Origin: an uncultured Pseudomonadales bacterium
Lineage (GTDB): Bacteria > Pseudomonadota > Gammaproteobacteria > Pseudomonadales > Cellvibrionaceae
Reading direction: 5' to 3'
Assembly (NCBI GenBank): GCA_947489425.1
Contig: CANLDL010000002.1
Coordinates: forward strand, 496,001 to 560,000
Length of the DNA stretch: 64,000 nt
A program made the translations under genes and the position numbers. Of this stretch, positions 1-9,118 are shown in pieces. Each line of letters opens with the position of its first letter. Within the stretch, counting starts at the first letter, position 1. The notes beneath the pieces were generated by a model. It was not told the origin of the DNA and ran no database searches. It saw nothing but the letters and a program-made list of their open reading frames with translations.

Positions 1-205
1 AATCTTGCTTATCAATACCGTTACCGTTATCACGGACACGCATTAATTTAACACCACCATCTTCCACATCGATGTCAATGCGTGTAGCACCAGCATCTAA
101 ACTATTCTCTAATACTTCTTTAATAACAGATGCGGGGCGCTCGACAACTTCACCAGCTGCAATTTGGTTAGCAAGACGTGGACTTAGGCGTTCTATTGTA
201 GGCAT
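1..205 (-). CDS. mutL: DNA mismatch repair protein MutL, N-terminal fragment
   Basis: The reverse strand encodes the first 68 residues of MutL; the rest lies left of the window. It begins [20 protein letters not shown] and continues with [19 protein letters not shown], the GHKL ATPase motif I with the catalytic Glu and Mg-binding Asn, followed by DNGNGI (motif II). MutL is the ATP-driven matchmaker between MutS and downstream repair nucleases. The ATG at 203-205 is the natural family start. In many gammaproteobacteria mutL directly follows the amidase gene; here two unrelated genes separate them. Identification is from direct translation and is very secure. Confidence 0.95.
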   Translation of the reverse strand, partial: MPTIERLSPRLANQIAAGEVVERPASVIKEVLENSLDAGATRIDIDVEDGGVKLMRVRDNGNGIDKQD

Positions 206-274
206 ATGAGGTATTTTTTGCGTAAAATTAAAAGATAATTATGAACTAAACACTCCTTATATTCTACGCTGCCA

Positions 275-1183
275 ATGACAATCCCTTTAGTAACACATCC
301 TTTTTATAGCTACCCTTTTCCAGGTAAACATCGCTTTCCTATGGAAAAGTTTGATTTACTGGCCAAGTATTGCCAAGAGAAAGGATTTCTTTGTGGCAGT
401 AATGTATTTCGCCCAGGCAAAGCTCGCAAAGACTTGCTAGAAACAGCACACTGTAGCCACTATATTAATCGCTTTATCAATAACCAACAAAGTGCAAAAG
501 AACAACGGCGTATGGGCTTACCTTGGAGTGACGGGCTTGTTAGAAGAAGCCTGATTTCGCCTAATGGCACCTTCCTTTCAGCACAACTTGCATTGCAATA
601 TGGTATTGCCTGCCACCTTGCAGGAGGCACTCACCATGCACACTTTGACTTTGCCTCTGGCTTTTGTATTTTAAATGATTTGGCGATTACCGCTAAAGCG
701 CTGCTTAGGCAAGGCAAAGTAAAGAGAGTTCTTATTTTTGATTGCGATGTTCATCAAGGCGATGGAACAGCCTCTATACTGGCCGATGAGTCTGATATAT
801 TCACCTGCTCTATTCACTGTAAGAAGAACTTTCCGGTCCGTAAAGCACAAAGCGATTTAGATGTAGAACTACCACCTGAAATTAGCGAAAGGGACTACTT
901 AGCAACAGTCTCTGAAACATTAACAAGCCTTATCGCTCAACAAAAACCTGATTTGATACTCTATGATGCAGGTGTTGATATATTCACAGGCGATCCGTTA
1001 GGCCTACTGTCTATCTCGAATAACGGTATCAGAGAGCGGGAAGAGAGCGTTCTCAGCCTATGTAAAGAGAATAACATCCCAGTTGCTACGGTTATAGGAG
1101 GAGGCTACGACGATGATCGCAAAGCACTTGCTAGACGACATGGGGAAATTGTTAGAGCCGCCTATACAGTTTACAACTTATAG
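275..1183 (+). CDS. Histone deacetylase family protein (class II-like zinc amidohydrolase)
   Basis: This 302-residue protein belongs to the arginase/deacetylase superfamily. Visible motifs are the His pair in GGTHHAHFD (about residues 118-124), the zinc ligands Asp158 and His160 in DCDVHQGDGT, the third zinc Asp (about 235) in YDAGVD, and a C-terminal GGGYDDD with the catalytic-type Tyr. All metal and catalytic positions appear intact, so an active deacetylase or deacylase is expected; bacterial members act on acetylated polyamines, small molecules or proteins, and the substrate cannot be read from sequence. It is transcribed divergently from mutL and convergently with the HDOD gene. It does not belong to the usual amidase-mutL neighbourhood. 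Confidence 0.9.
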   Translation: MTIPLVTHPFYSYPFPGKHRFPMEKFDLLAKYCQEKGFLCGSNVFRPGKARKDLLETAHCSHYINRFINNQQSAKEQRRMGLPWSDGLVRRSLISPNGTFLSAQLALQYGIACHLAGGTHHAHFDFASGFCILNDLAITAKALLRQGKVKRVLIFDCDVHQGDGTASILADESDIFTCSIHCKKNFPVRKAQSDLDVELPPEISERDYLATVSETLTSLIAQQKPDLILYDAGVDIFTGDPLGLLSISNNGIREREESVLSLCKENNIPVATVIGGGYDDDRKALARRHGEIVRAAYTVYNL

Positions 1184-1228
1184 ACTTTATAGATCTTACG
1201 AGCAATAAAATCTACGTCTCGTAAATTC

Positions 1229-1247
1229 CACAAGCAACTCGCTTGTG
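1229..1247. terminator. Small hairpin between convergent genes
   Basis: A 7-bp inverted repeat CACAAGC/GCTTGTG with a 5-base loop sits between the convergent HDAC and HDOD genes. It lacks a clear U-tract on either strand, so intrinsic termination is only suggested by position. Confidence 0.3.
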
Positions 1248-1253
1248 AAAAAA

Positions 1254-2564
1254 TCATATAACGCCAAATGCTTTATGTGCTTTACGGTATTCTACTATCA
1301 CACTAGTATCTGCTTTAAATTTGTCGTCAATTATTTTTTTAGCCGCTGGAATTGTATCCAAAGCAGGAAGGCTTTCCGAATCACCGTCCATGACCCTCAA
1401 CAACACATTGGTCACTACCATTAAGTCGCTATAATCGGGCTGGGCATTACTAGTGTCGCCTTTTTCATTGGAATCATACATCCAATCACCACCATGAGAC
1501 AAAACATCAATAACTTCTTCAGGCAGATTCCATGCTTCAACCACTAACTTACTATTTGCCGCCGAGTCTTTTTCCGAAATCCCTTTAAGCTTGTTATGTT
1601 CATTAACATTTTCTTTATTTTTGGAGACATATTGTAAAATTAATAAATCGCCAATGCGAAAAAACAGGCCACAAAGAAAGGCAATATCGGCATCAAACCC
1701 TGATCGTTTGGCAACGGTTTGCGCCATAATTGCCCGCTTAACCGAATTATCCCAAGCTTGTCTAAACACTTCATCCAATGCTCTACTCGGTGCCTTAAAC
1801 AACTCTTTTGTTGCAAAATATATCACCAGTTTTTGGATTAGCTCTTTACCCAAACGAGTAACAGCATCATTCACTGTTTTTATTTCTGTCGCCCCACGGT
1901 ATAAAGGGCTATTAGCAGCCTGCACTATTTTTATACTCATCGAGCCATCTCGCACGACAATATCTGCGATATCATCAAGGCTCGCATCCGGCCGATTACA
2001 CGTATTTTTAACTTTCATGGCAACTTCGGGAAGAGAGACTAGCGATAGCTTGCCGTTACTGACCTCTTTTTCTATACGTTGCAATAGCGTTTTCTTATAA
2101 AAATCTTCCTCTACAGAAAAATCTCTATTCACATGATTGACTTTTCTTGCGCGCTCCTCAGCAAGTGTTACTACGTGGTGCGGCAATTGATAAAAGGTCG
2201 CCGTAGCCGAGGCCACTTTTGCTGTAAATTGTCTTGGTCTCAAAAAGCTTAAAGGTCGATTAGCCTCTGGAGAACCGCCTTCTAAGGCTTTTTCGCGGCC
2301 ATCACTATTAAGCACCGAGATTTTCCCCGATATCAGAAAGTAATCGCGATTATCCTCATCACCCTCATTAAATAATAGCGCTCCCTTTTTAAGAGTTATT
2401 GTTTCTGAGAAATTAACCATTAAAATTTGAGAGTCCTGCCGTAAATCAACAAAAGGAGTAAATTCCGATAACGGAGCCATCCTCTTTAGATCAACAGAGG
2501 GAGATGATTTTGGCATACGCTGCTTACTATCATCTGATAATTTATTCATTAAACGTTTAAGCAT
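1254..2564 (-). CDS. Cyclic-nucleotide-binding-like / HDOD domain protein
   Basis: This 436-residue soluble protein has two parts. About residues 45-135 look like a cNMP-binding beta-roll (LKKGALLFNEGDEDNRDYF, then FLISGKISVLN), and about residues 165-365 form an HDOD domain (LPEVAMKVKN, DDIADIVVRDGSMSIKIVQ, AANSPLYRG, CGLFFRIGDLLIL). HDOD proteins are HD-fold regulators that usually lack phosphodiesterase activity and act in signalling. No output domain such as GGDEF is attached. The C-terminal 70 residues are not recognised. It sits alone between the HDAC and amidase genes. Domain calls are secure; function is unknown. Confidence 0.85.
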   Translation of the reverse strand: MLKRLMNKLSDDSKQRMPKSSPSVDLKRMAPLSEFTPFVDLRQDSQILMVNFSETITLKKGALLFNEGDEDNRDYFLISGKISVLNSDGREKALEGGSPEANRPLSFLRPRQFTAKVASATATFYQLPHHVVTLAEERARKVNHVNRDFSVEEDFYKKTLLQRIEKEVSNGKLSLVSLPEVAMKVKNTCNRPDASLDDIADIVVRDGSMSIKIVQAANSPLYRGATEIKTVNDAVTRLGKELIQKLVIYFATKELFKAPSRALDEVFRQAWDNSVKRAIMAQTVAKRSGFDADIAFLCGLFFRIGDLLILQYVSKNKENVNEHNKLKGISEKDSAANSKLVVEAWNLPEEVIDVLSHGGDWMYDSNEKGDTSNAQPDYSDLMVVTNVLLRVMDGDSESLPALDTIPAAKKIIDDKFKADTSVIVEYRKAHKAFGVI

Positions 2565-2705
2565 TGGCTAACTCTGTAGTAAAACTTGTATTTTGATGGC
2601 TTGTAAATGAGCCATCACGCTGGACAAATTTCCAACTAGTTACTATGAGTATAGATGCTTTTTTATATAACGGTAGGAAAGGAGAAAGCTCACCAAAACT
2701 GGGAG

Positions 2706-4310
2706 CTAGCCAGTGGGGATAACTAAACGCTGACCAATACGAATTGCATTACCCCGAAGCTTATTTTGTCTACGAATAGCTGCAACGCTACTTTGGTAAC
2801 GCAATGCAATACCCGAGAGCGTTTCACCACCCGCGACTCGATGAATACGCCTTGATGGCTTAACAGGTTTGCTTGGTGCAGATTGGCTAACAATGAGTTT
2901 TTGACCAATACCAATAGAATTACTTTTTAAGCCATTTATCTTTTTAAGTGCGCTGACAGAGAGCCCAAAGCGGGCTGAAATACCCGACAAGGTATCACCG
3001 CGGGAGACTTTATAAACACGTGTTCCACCAGCGTTAGCATTACTACTGGCGACCTCTTTACCACCGCTTTGTTTCCAGGCCAAATAGGTGCCTCCAGGTG
3101 GATTTTTCTCAAAGAATTCGCGTATACCTGTATAAATTGAATTGGCCATTTTTTGCCGATAATTAGCAGAAGAGAGCTTTTTGGCCTCACCCGGATTAGA
3201 AATAAACCCTGTCTCAACCAAAATCGAAGGGACATCAGGTGATTTGAGGACTAAAAAGCCCGCTTGCTCCACGTGCTTTTTATGTAAATGGGCAATACCG
3301 CCCATTCTATTCAGAATATGCTTGCCCGCATCGAGGCTTGAGCTGAGTGTTGCACTCATGGATAAATCAACTAACACGCCTTTCAAAACTTGATCTTTAT
3401 CTTTTAGACTAACATCACCAACACCACCAATTAAGTCAGTATTATTTTCTCTGCGAGCCAAAAAGCGTGCGGTTTCTGAGGTTGCTCCACGGCGAGATAA
3501 GGCGAATACAGATGCACCTTTAGCGTGCGGCGTTTTAAACGCATCTGCATGAATAGAAACAAATAAATCAGCCCGGTGTTTACGGGCAAAATCACGGCGT
3601 TTTTTTAGTGAAACATAGTAATCATTTGTACGAGTCAGTTTGGCTTTATACCCTTGAGTCCCGTTGACCTTTTTAGCAAGCCTTTTTGCAATATCAAGCA
3701 CTACCGTTTTTTCTTTAATCCTGCGAGGCCCTATTGCACCTGGGTCTTCACCGCCATGGCCCGCATCAATAACGACTAAAATATCACGCCTACTCGATAC
3801 CGACGCAGCAGCGGCCACTTTCTCGACCGTCTTTTGGGTTACCGTATTTTTATCGTATAAATCAACAACTAGCCGATTTGGTTTACCTGCGTGTTTTTTT
3901 AGGACAAAACTGCGCGGGTTAACATCATCCTTTAAATCGAGCACAAAGCGTAAATGGCTCTTATCACGCTTGGCGCTGCGTATGCGCTTAATCGGTGTTT
4001 TGGAGAGATCCACCGGTGCCAACGCCGCATTATTACTCGCATCATCAATATCAATAACCAAGCGAGAAGGGCTTTTGAGAGAAAATACTTTATGCGACAC
4101 CGCATTGCTTAAATCAAAGACAACACGAGTGTGATCTGGGGCACGCCACACCCGAACACCATTGACAGAACTCGCTGCGACAGCAAATGATGATACAAGT
4201 AGTGAGCTTACTAACAAAACAATACTCAATAGGTCGCGGTATGAAATACGGGATTTAATAATGCCGTGATTCAAAAATATCGCTATAGCTATACCAGTAT
4301 TTTTTGTCAT
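2706..4310 (-). CDS. amiC: N-acetylmuramoyl-L-alanine amidase (AMIN, Amidase_3, two LysM)
   Basis: A zinc amidase that cleaves the stem peptide from septal peptidoglycan during daughter-cell separation. The 534 residues show an N-terminal hydrophobic segment (about 28-46, ending AVAA), an AMIN domain (about 48-150, localisation to septal wall), an Amidase_3 catalytic domain (about 178-395) with the zinc motifs VIDAGHGGEDPGAIG, SIHADAF and the late Glu in ILVETGFISNP, and two LysM peptidoglycan-binding repeats (about 430-475 and 488-532). The extended N-terminus before the signal segment may mean the true start is further in. It is the last gene of the nnrDE-tsaE-amidase run, 5 bases after tsaE. 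LysM-bearing amidases at this locus are variously named amiB or amiC. Confidence 0.92.
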   Translation of the reverse strand: MTKNTGIAIAIFLNHGIIKSRISYRDLLSIVLLVSSLLVSSFAVAASSVNGVRVWRAPDHTRVVFDLSNAVSHKVFSLKSPSRLVIDIDDASNNAALAPVDLSKTPIKRIRSAKRDKSHLRFVLDLKDDVNPRSFVLKKHAGKPNRLVVDLYDKNTVTQKTVEKVAAAASVSSRRDILVVIDAGHGGEDPGAIGPRRIKEKTVVLDIAKRLAKKVNGTQGYKAKLTRTNDYYVSLKKRRDFARKHRADLFVSIHADAFKTPHAKGASVFALSRRGATSETARFLARRENNTDLIGGVGDVSLKDKDQVLKGVLVDLSMSATLSSSLDAGKHILNRMGGIAHLHKKHVEQAGFLVLKSPDVPSILVETGFISNPGEAKKLSSANYRQKMANSIYTGIREFFEKNPPGGTYLAWKQSGGKEVASSNANAGGTRVYKVSRGDTLSGISARFGLSVSALKKINGLKSNSIGIGQKLIVSQSAPSKPVKPSRRIHRVAGGETLSGIALRYQSSVAAIRRQNKLRGNAIRIGQRLVIPTG

Positions 4311-4315
4311 TTCAA

Positions 4316-4795
4316 TTAATCATTCCAATGCGTTAAAACGCCATCACCATTTTCGGTTATTGTTGTTATTGTCAGTTGGCGACCAACCTCTCCTGTATCA
4401 GACTTTTTAGGATTTAACTCTAAAACAACATCAGGCTCGGGTAAATACTCCAAACCTCGCTCAGGCCATTCAACCAAACAAATAGAGCCCTCGTCAAAAT
4501 ATTCTCTTATCCCCATATATTCTAATTCTTCGGGGTCCCCCAGGCGATAAAGATCAAAATGGTAAACCGGTGTCTCAAAGTGCTCATAGGGTTCAACCAG
4601 TGTATAGGTCGGACTCTTAACCGAACCTGAATGACCAAACGACTGCAATATTCCACGCGTTAATGTGGTTTTACCTGCACCCAACTGCCCTTCCAAAAAT
4701 ATCGTCAAGCCACCCGCTAACTGCTTGCCAATTCGACGACCTATCTCAACAGTTTGCCGCTCATCAGCAAGGTACAAACACTTTTCTTTAAACAT
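4316..4795 (-). CDS. tsaE: tRNA threonylcarbamoyladenosine biosynthesis ATPase TsaE
   Basis: TsaE (YjeE) is the ATPase partner of TsaB-TsaD in forming the t6A modification at position 37 of ANN-decoding tRNAs. The 159-residue protein carries Walker A GQLGAGKTTLTRG near residue 36, the conserved SPTYTLVEPYE segment, YHFDLYRLGDPEELEYMG and the CLVEWPERG motif. Length and motif order match the family. It sits 3 bases after nnrDE and 5 bases before the amidase, so the three are probably co-transcribed, as in many gammaproteobacteria. Confidence 0.95.
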   Translation of the reverse strand: MFKEKCLYLADERQTVEIGRRIGKQLAGGLTIFLEGQLGAGKTTLTRGILQSFGHSGSVKSPTYTLVEPYEHFETPVYHFDLYRLGDPEELEYMGIREYFDEGSICLVEWPERGLEYLPEPDVVLELNPKKSDTGEVGRQLTITTITENGDGVLTHWND

Positions 4796-4798
4796 TTA

Positions 4799-6379
4799 TT
4801 AAGCCTGCACCTCATCTAAAAGAGCACGCACATAAGGTATCAGATCCGTCGCTAATAAACCTCTCATACCAGATTGTGCTGCAGCGAGGTCGCCAGCCAT
4901 TGCATGTAATACCACACCAAGACACGCTGCATCGGGGGTAGTTAGACCTTGGCCAACCAAACTACCTATTAGGCCGCTGAGAACATCCCCCATGCCACCA
5001 GTTGCCATACCAGCATTACCTGCATCACAAACATATAGTCGCCTATCGTTAGTGAGCACCAACGTACCAGCACCTTTCAGTACAATAGTACCACCATATT
5101 TAGCATGCAAGGCATTAATTGCTGTAATTCTATCGGCTTGAATTGCCGCAATACTGGTATTTAGTAGGCGTGCAGCTTCGCCTGGGTGTGGCGTCAGCAC
5201 CCAATTATTGCTATAAGTAGATTGAGGCTTAGGAAGGCAAAGCCTACCTGAGGCCAAAAGGTTAAGTGCATCGGCATCAATAACTAATTTTTTGCCTTGC
5301 TCTAGTTCGCTTAGGGCGTGATATAGCAATTGCTCCGACCAAGCAGATTGCCCAAGGCCCGGACCTACAACAAGTACTGTTGGCTTATTTAATAATGGCA
5401 GAAACATTTGCCCAGACTCAACGCCTACAGCCATCAACTCTGGCTGACGAGCAATAACCGCAGAGACATTGACGCGTTGAGTTGCTACCCCAACTAAACC
5501 TGCACCTGTACGAGCAGCCATTTCTGCCGCCATTAAAGGAGCACCACCAAAGCCTAGATCCCCACCAATGACTAAGACATGCCCAGAACTGCCTTTATGT
5601 GCATCGATTGCACGACTAGGTAACAATGCTAAAAAATCCTTATGATCAATGATATGAGCAATAGGCTTTACAGAAGAGGCCTGACTATTATTTAGCTGTT
5701 GCTCTCCAGCCACCATTAGATCATTAAAAAACAATTTACCCGTGTGCTTACGGCCCTCACCAACAAATGCACCTATTTTAGGAACAATGAAACTGATCGT
5801 GGCACTGGCCTGCACTGCTTGCCCGTCGGCTGGATCATCCAAACCAAGAAAAGCCCCAGTATCGGGATTGATACCCGTTGGGATATCAATAGAAAACACA
5901 GGATAGTTTGCAGTATTAATCTGCTGCACAGCTTGTTTAATCGGGCTCTTCAAAACACCACGGCTGCCAATACCCAGTAAGGCATCGACAATGACCGTAG
6001 ACAATAAACCCTCATCTTTTGCTAACACCGAACACCAAGCCTCTGTAGAAAAAGGCTTTATATCAACGCCTTCTTGCAAAGCATAGTGATAAGGCTCTTC
6101 GGGGTTATTTGTACTAAGTTGCCACGCAGTTACTTGTAAGCCACGTTTGGCAGCAAGCGCAGCCATTGTGTAGCCATCGCCACCATTATTACCACCACCA
6201 CAAAAGATATGTAGCTGTTTCACATTTGGCCAATATTCACCCAAAGCCTCGAGCGCGCAATTGGCCGCACGATGCATAAGATAGAGGCCAGATTTAGAGC
6301 CCGATAGCATGGCTGCCTCTAAGCAGCGTGTGTCATCAGCCGTGTATAAAGCATGCGGGAAGATATTCGACTGACTCAT
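4799..6379 (-). CDS. nnrD: Bifunctional NAD(P)H-hydrate epimerase / ADP-dependent NAD(P)H-hydrate dehydratase
   Basis: A repair enzyme for hydrated NADH and NADPH. The 526 residues hold an N-terminal YjeF epimerase domain (about 1-225; HIFCGGGNNGGDGY and VDALLGIGSRG) and a C-terminal ribokinase-like dehydratase domain (about 250-520; KGSSGHVLVIGGD, LTPHPGEAARLL, GNAGMATGGMGDVLSG). Both halves appear intact. This is the first gene of the tsaE-amidase operon. The next gene upstream is a divergent GGDEF-EAL protein, not the queG often found here. Confidence 0.94.
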   Translation of the reverse strand: MSQSNIFPHALYTADDTRCLEAAMLSGSKSGLYLMHRAANCALEALGEYWPNVKQLHIFCGGGNNGGDGYTMAALAAKRGLQVTAWQLSTNNPEEPYHYALQEGVDIKPFSTEAWCSVLAKDEGLLSTVIVDALLGIGSRGVLKSPIKQAVQQINTANYPVFSIDIPTGINPDTGAFLGLDDPADGQAVQASATISFIVPKIGAFVGEGRKHTGKLFFNDLMVAGEQQLNNSQASSVKPIAHIIDHKDFLALLPSRAIDAHKGSSGHVLVIGGDLGFGGAPLMAAEMAARTGAGLVGVATQRVNVSAVIARQPELMAVGVESGQMFLPLLNKPTVLVVGPGLGQSAWSEQLLYHALSELEQGKKLVIDADALNLLASGRLCLPKPQSTYSNNWVLTPHPGEAARLLNTSIAAIQADRITAINALHAKYGGTIVLKGAGTLVLTNDRRLYVCDAGNAGMATGGMGDVLSGLIGSLVGQGLTTPDAACLGVVLHAMAGDLAAAQSGMRGLLATDLIPYVRALLDEVQA

Positions 6380-6515
6380 AAAACATCTCTAACTACGGAA
6401 ATTGAGCTATTATAAATTAACATGCTAAATAAACCAGCCTGAAGAACTGTTATGATTTCAAGAAAAATGAATAGAACACCTATTCAGACACAATACCTTA
6501 TAAACACAGAATACC

Positions 6516-8360
6516 GTGTTAAAGACAACCCGCAGTGGTATACATAAATTGGCCAACAGTACCCCTCACAGCTTTAAACTGGTCAACCCTGCTATTGTCG
6601 TAGCCCTACATATTGCAGCTATTGTAGTGACGCTCAGTTATGGACTACATCATTTATTCAACGAAACACTGATCATCGCTATCTGTTTACTCAGTGGCTC
6701 AATCGTCGCAGGGCACTCTCTAGCTCGTTACTTTGCAAAAAAAACAACTGACACCCATCTGTCTATTTTTGCCTTTTTAATTTGCCTTGATCTGCTGATA
6801 ACGAGCTACTATCACCACTATCGTGGGCTAGTCTTCTTATTTCCCTTTATTGGTTGCTTATTTTATTTCTCTACATTTAAAAAAGCACTGACAATATCGC
6901 TCGTCTTGACTACTTTGTGCCTAGCTGCAGCGATGCAATCGACCGAGATAGATGTTGTTTTACGCTTTTCTATTGGGCTCTATTTTTCTATTTTATTTTC
7001 AGCCAGTTATTCACACATTGTTAATAAGCAGCAATTAATGCTGGAAAAAGATGCCCATGAAGACTCATTAACAGGCATTACCAATCGCCGATACTTTAAT
7101 GACTGGCTACATGACACCATTACAAAAAACCAAAAAGATAAAAAGCATATTGCAATCTTCTATATAGATATTGATGACTTTAAGAAAATTAATGATTCAC
7201 TTGGGCACATCGCAGGTGACGAATTGCTCAAAGCTTTTAGCCAACGTATTTTGGCATTAATACGCCAGAACGAACTAATCATCGGCACTGACAAAATAGT
7301 AAATTTTGCTCGATTGGCGGGAGATGAATTTATTATCGCTATTGTAGATATAGAAGATATAAAGTCTGCTAAAAAAATTGCTCAGCGCCTTATTGATAGC
7401 GCAACACAGCCATTTGATCTAAAAGGCTTCAGCACATCAATTTATATGAGTATTGGTGTTATGTACTCCGAAAACAATATGAGTGCCGAAATGCTGATAC
7501 ATAATGCAGATACTGCAATGTACGAGGCGAAAAAAAATGGCAAGAATAGCTTTCATCTTTATGACGACAGCATTATTAGCGAGCTTCAGCGCAGAAAAGA
7601 TATCGAGTCTCATATTGATAACGCACTTGAGAATGGCTTATTCACGCTCGAATACATGCCGATTTATGACCTACAAAATAGCGAAAAAATCGTGGGGGTG
7701 GAAACACTAATACGTTGTAAAGAAGCCTATTTAGAAAAGATTGGGCCCGAAAAATTCATTGCGGTTGCAGAATCTAGTGGACAAATTAAAGAAATCGATT
7801 TATGGGTATTAGAAAAAACATTCCAAACAATAGACAAAAGCAAAGAGACTCTACCAAATATTTGGCATGCTATTAATATATCGTCGACTGAATTACTTGA
7901 CGCCAACTTCATTGAAAAAATACAACAGTTGTTAACACTTTATTCGATAGATCCTCACAGTATACATTTAGAAATCACAGAAACTAAATTAGTCCCCTAT
8001 GAGAACATCATTATTAACCGGCTTAACCAATTAAGGGAACTTAATTTCCATCTAACACTAGATGATTTTGGCACGGGCTATACTGGCTTTGCACAACTCA
8101 TCAATTTCCCTGGCTCTTATATAAAAATTGACAAAAGCTTTGTCAATGAAATTAACAATCAGCACTCTAACTACATGCAAATGATCGAAATTATGGTATC
8201 TATTGCTAAAATATACAGCTTAGAGGTCATTGCAGAAGGAGTCGAGAATAGCGACCAAGCAGCCCACCTCAAAAAGCTTGGCTGCCAGTACGCACAAGGC
8301 CATTTCTATTCAACCGCCATCGACCGAGACACACTTGAGCAATTGCTCCAGCAGCAATAG
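6516..8360 (+). CDS. Membrane-bound GGDEF-EAL c-di-GMP protein
   Basis: This 614-residue protein has about six predicted membrane helices (residues ~24-165), a GGDEF domain (~175-345) and an EAL domain (~360-610). The GGDEF domain keeps DSLTGITNRR and DIDDFKKINDSLGH, but the signature is AGDEF and no RxxD inhibitory site is seen before it. The EAL domain reads ETLIR in place of EALLR (the ExLxR pattern is kept), with the LEITET Glu, LDDFGTGYTG, IKIDKSF and AEGVEN, so phosphodiesterase activity is plausible. AGDEF variants are active in some proteins, so dual activity is possible. The start is a GTG with no strong Shine-Dalgarno sequence. It lies upstream of the cupredoxin/EAL cluster, 122 bases away. 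Confidence 0.88.
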   Translation: MLKTTRSGIHKLANSTPHSFKLVNPAIVVALHIAAIVVTLSYGLHHLFNETLIIAICLLSGSIVAGHSLARYFAKKTTDTHLSIFAFLICLDLLITSYYHHYRGLVFLFPFIGCLFYFSTFKKALTISLVLTTLCLAAAMQSTEIDVVLRFSIGLYFSILFSASYSHIVNKQQLMLEKDAHEDSLTGITNRRYFNDWLHDTITKNQKDKKHIAIFYIDIDDFKKINDSLGHIAGDELLKAFSQRILALIRQNELIIGTDKIVNFARLAGDEFIIAIVDIEDIKSAKKIAQRLIDSATQPFDLKGFSTSIYMSIGVMYSENNMSAEMLIHNADTAMYEAKKNGKNSFHLYDDSIISELQRRKDIESHIDNALENGLFTLEYMPIYDLQNSEKIVGVETLIRCKEAYLEKIGPEKFIAVAESSGQIKEIDLWVLEKTFQTIDKSKETLPNIWHAINISSTELLDANFIEKIQQLLTLYSIDPHSIHLEITETKLVPYENIIINRLNQLRELNFHLTLDDFGTGYTGFAQLINFPGSYIKIDKSFVNEINNQHSNYMQMIEIMVSIAKIYSLEVIAEGVENSDQAAHLKKLGCQYAQGHFYSTAIDRDTLEQLLQQQ

Positions 8361-8482
8361 AACCACCTACTTTTGACCCCAGTGATATCGTTATTAAAAC
8401 GAGATAGGTTTCCTACAAATCCTTACTCTAATAAATAGCAAAATAAGTAATCTTTTCTATACTCTTATGAGAGGTGCTTATT

Positions 8483-9118
8483 TTGAAGAATTTCAGTCAA
8501 TTATTACTAATAATTACAATCTTTGCAGGGTTATCACAACCTGCCATTGCTAAATATACAATTACCGTTGTAGATCAAAACAAAAAGCCGGTAAATGATG
8601 CCGTCGTCAGCTTTGTAGCGCCATCTCAAGATGCTAGCAAACAAGTTCAACTAGCAGTAATGGATCAATTAGCGCAGCAATTCTCACCGAAAGTACTAGT
8701 TATCGAGCAAAATCAACAAGTTATATTCCCTAATAGCGATAACACACGCCACCATGTCTACAGCTTTTCAGAGGCAAAACCCTTCGAAATTAAGCTATAC
8801 AGTGGTACCCCCCAAACACCTATTACCTTCGACAAACCAGGGCTTATCGTTTTGGGCTGCAACATCCACGATGATATGGTTGGATATATCTATGTACAAG
8901 GAAAAGAGCGCACAGGCCTTACCAACAAAAAAGGTATGGCACACTTCACTAATGCACCTCAGAAATCAGCAACTATTTGGCATTTTGATGCCAAAGCGAC
9001 AAACAATAAAAGTCGCTACAAGCTAACACAAATCGATCAATATAACTGGCAAGCAGAAATAGAACTACTACAGCGTGCCCCAAAAAAATCAAATACATTT
9101 AAAGCAAGATATAAATAA
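8483..9118 (+). CDS. Secreted cupredoxin-like protein (methylamine-utilization-like family)
   Basis: I chose the TTG at 8483 because GAGAGG at 8469-8474 is a good ribosome site and the protein then starts with a clean signal peptide (MKNFSQLLLIITIFAGLSQP, ending AIA). The 211-residue product has a plastocyanin-like fold: NSDNTRHHVYSF supplies a candidate His ligand, and GCNIHDDMVGYI about 50 residues later supplies Cys, His and Met, the type-1 copper set. After about residue 145 a carboxypeptidase-regulatory-like tail is possible. Its stop codon abuts the GTG of the EAL gene, so the two are translationally coupled. Homologues are often annotated as methylamine utilization proteins, but no methylamine dehydrogenase genes are here; a periplasmic copper or redox role is inferred. 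Confidence 0.8.
   Translation: MKNFSQLLLIITIFAGLSQPAIAKYTITVVDQNKKPVNDAVVSFVAPSQDASKQVQLAVMDQLAQQFSPKVLVIEQNQQVIFPNSDNTRHHVYSFSEAKPFEIKLYSGTPQTPITFDKPGLIVLGCNIHDDMVGYIYVQGKERTGLTNKKGMAHFTNAPQKSATIWHFDAKATNNKSRYKLTQIDQYNWQAEIELLQRAPKKSNTFKARYK

Noticed and set aside
1591..2100. 169-codon plus-strand frame inside the HDOD gene
   Set aside because: Antisense shadow of a gene with clear domains on the minus strand.
2595..2616. GATGGCT/AGCCATC hairpin between the amidase and HDOD genes
   Set aside because: No U-tract on either strand and no clear role.
8483..9118. True methylamine-utilization gene cluster
   Set aside because: No methylamine dehydrogenase or maturation genes are nearby; only the cupredoxin-like fold resembles that annotation.
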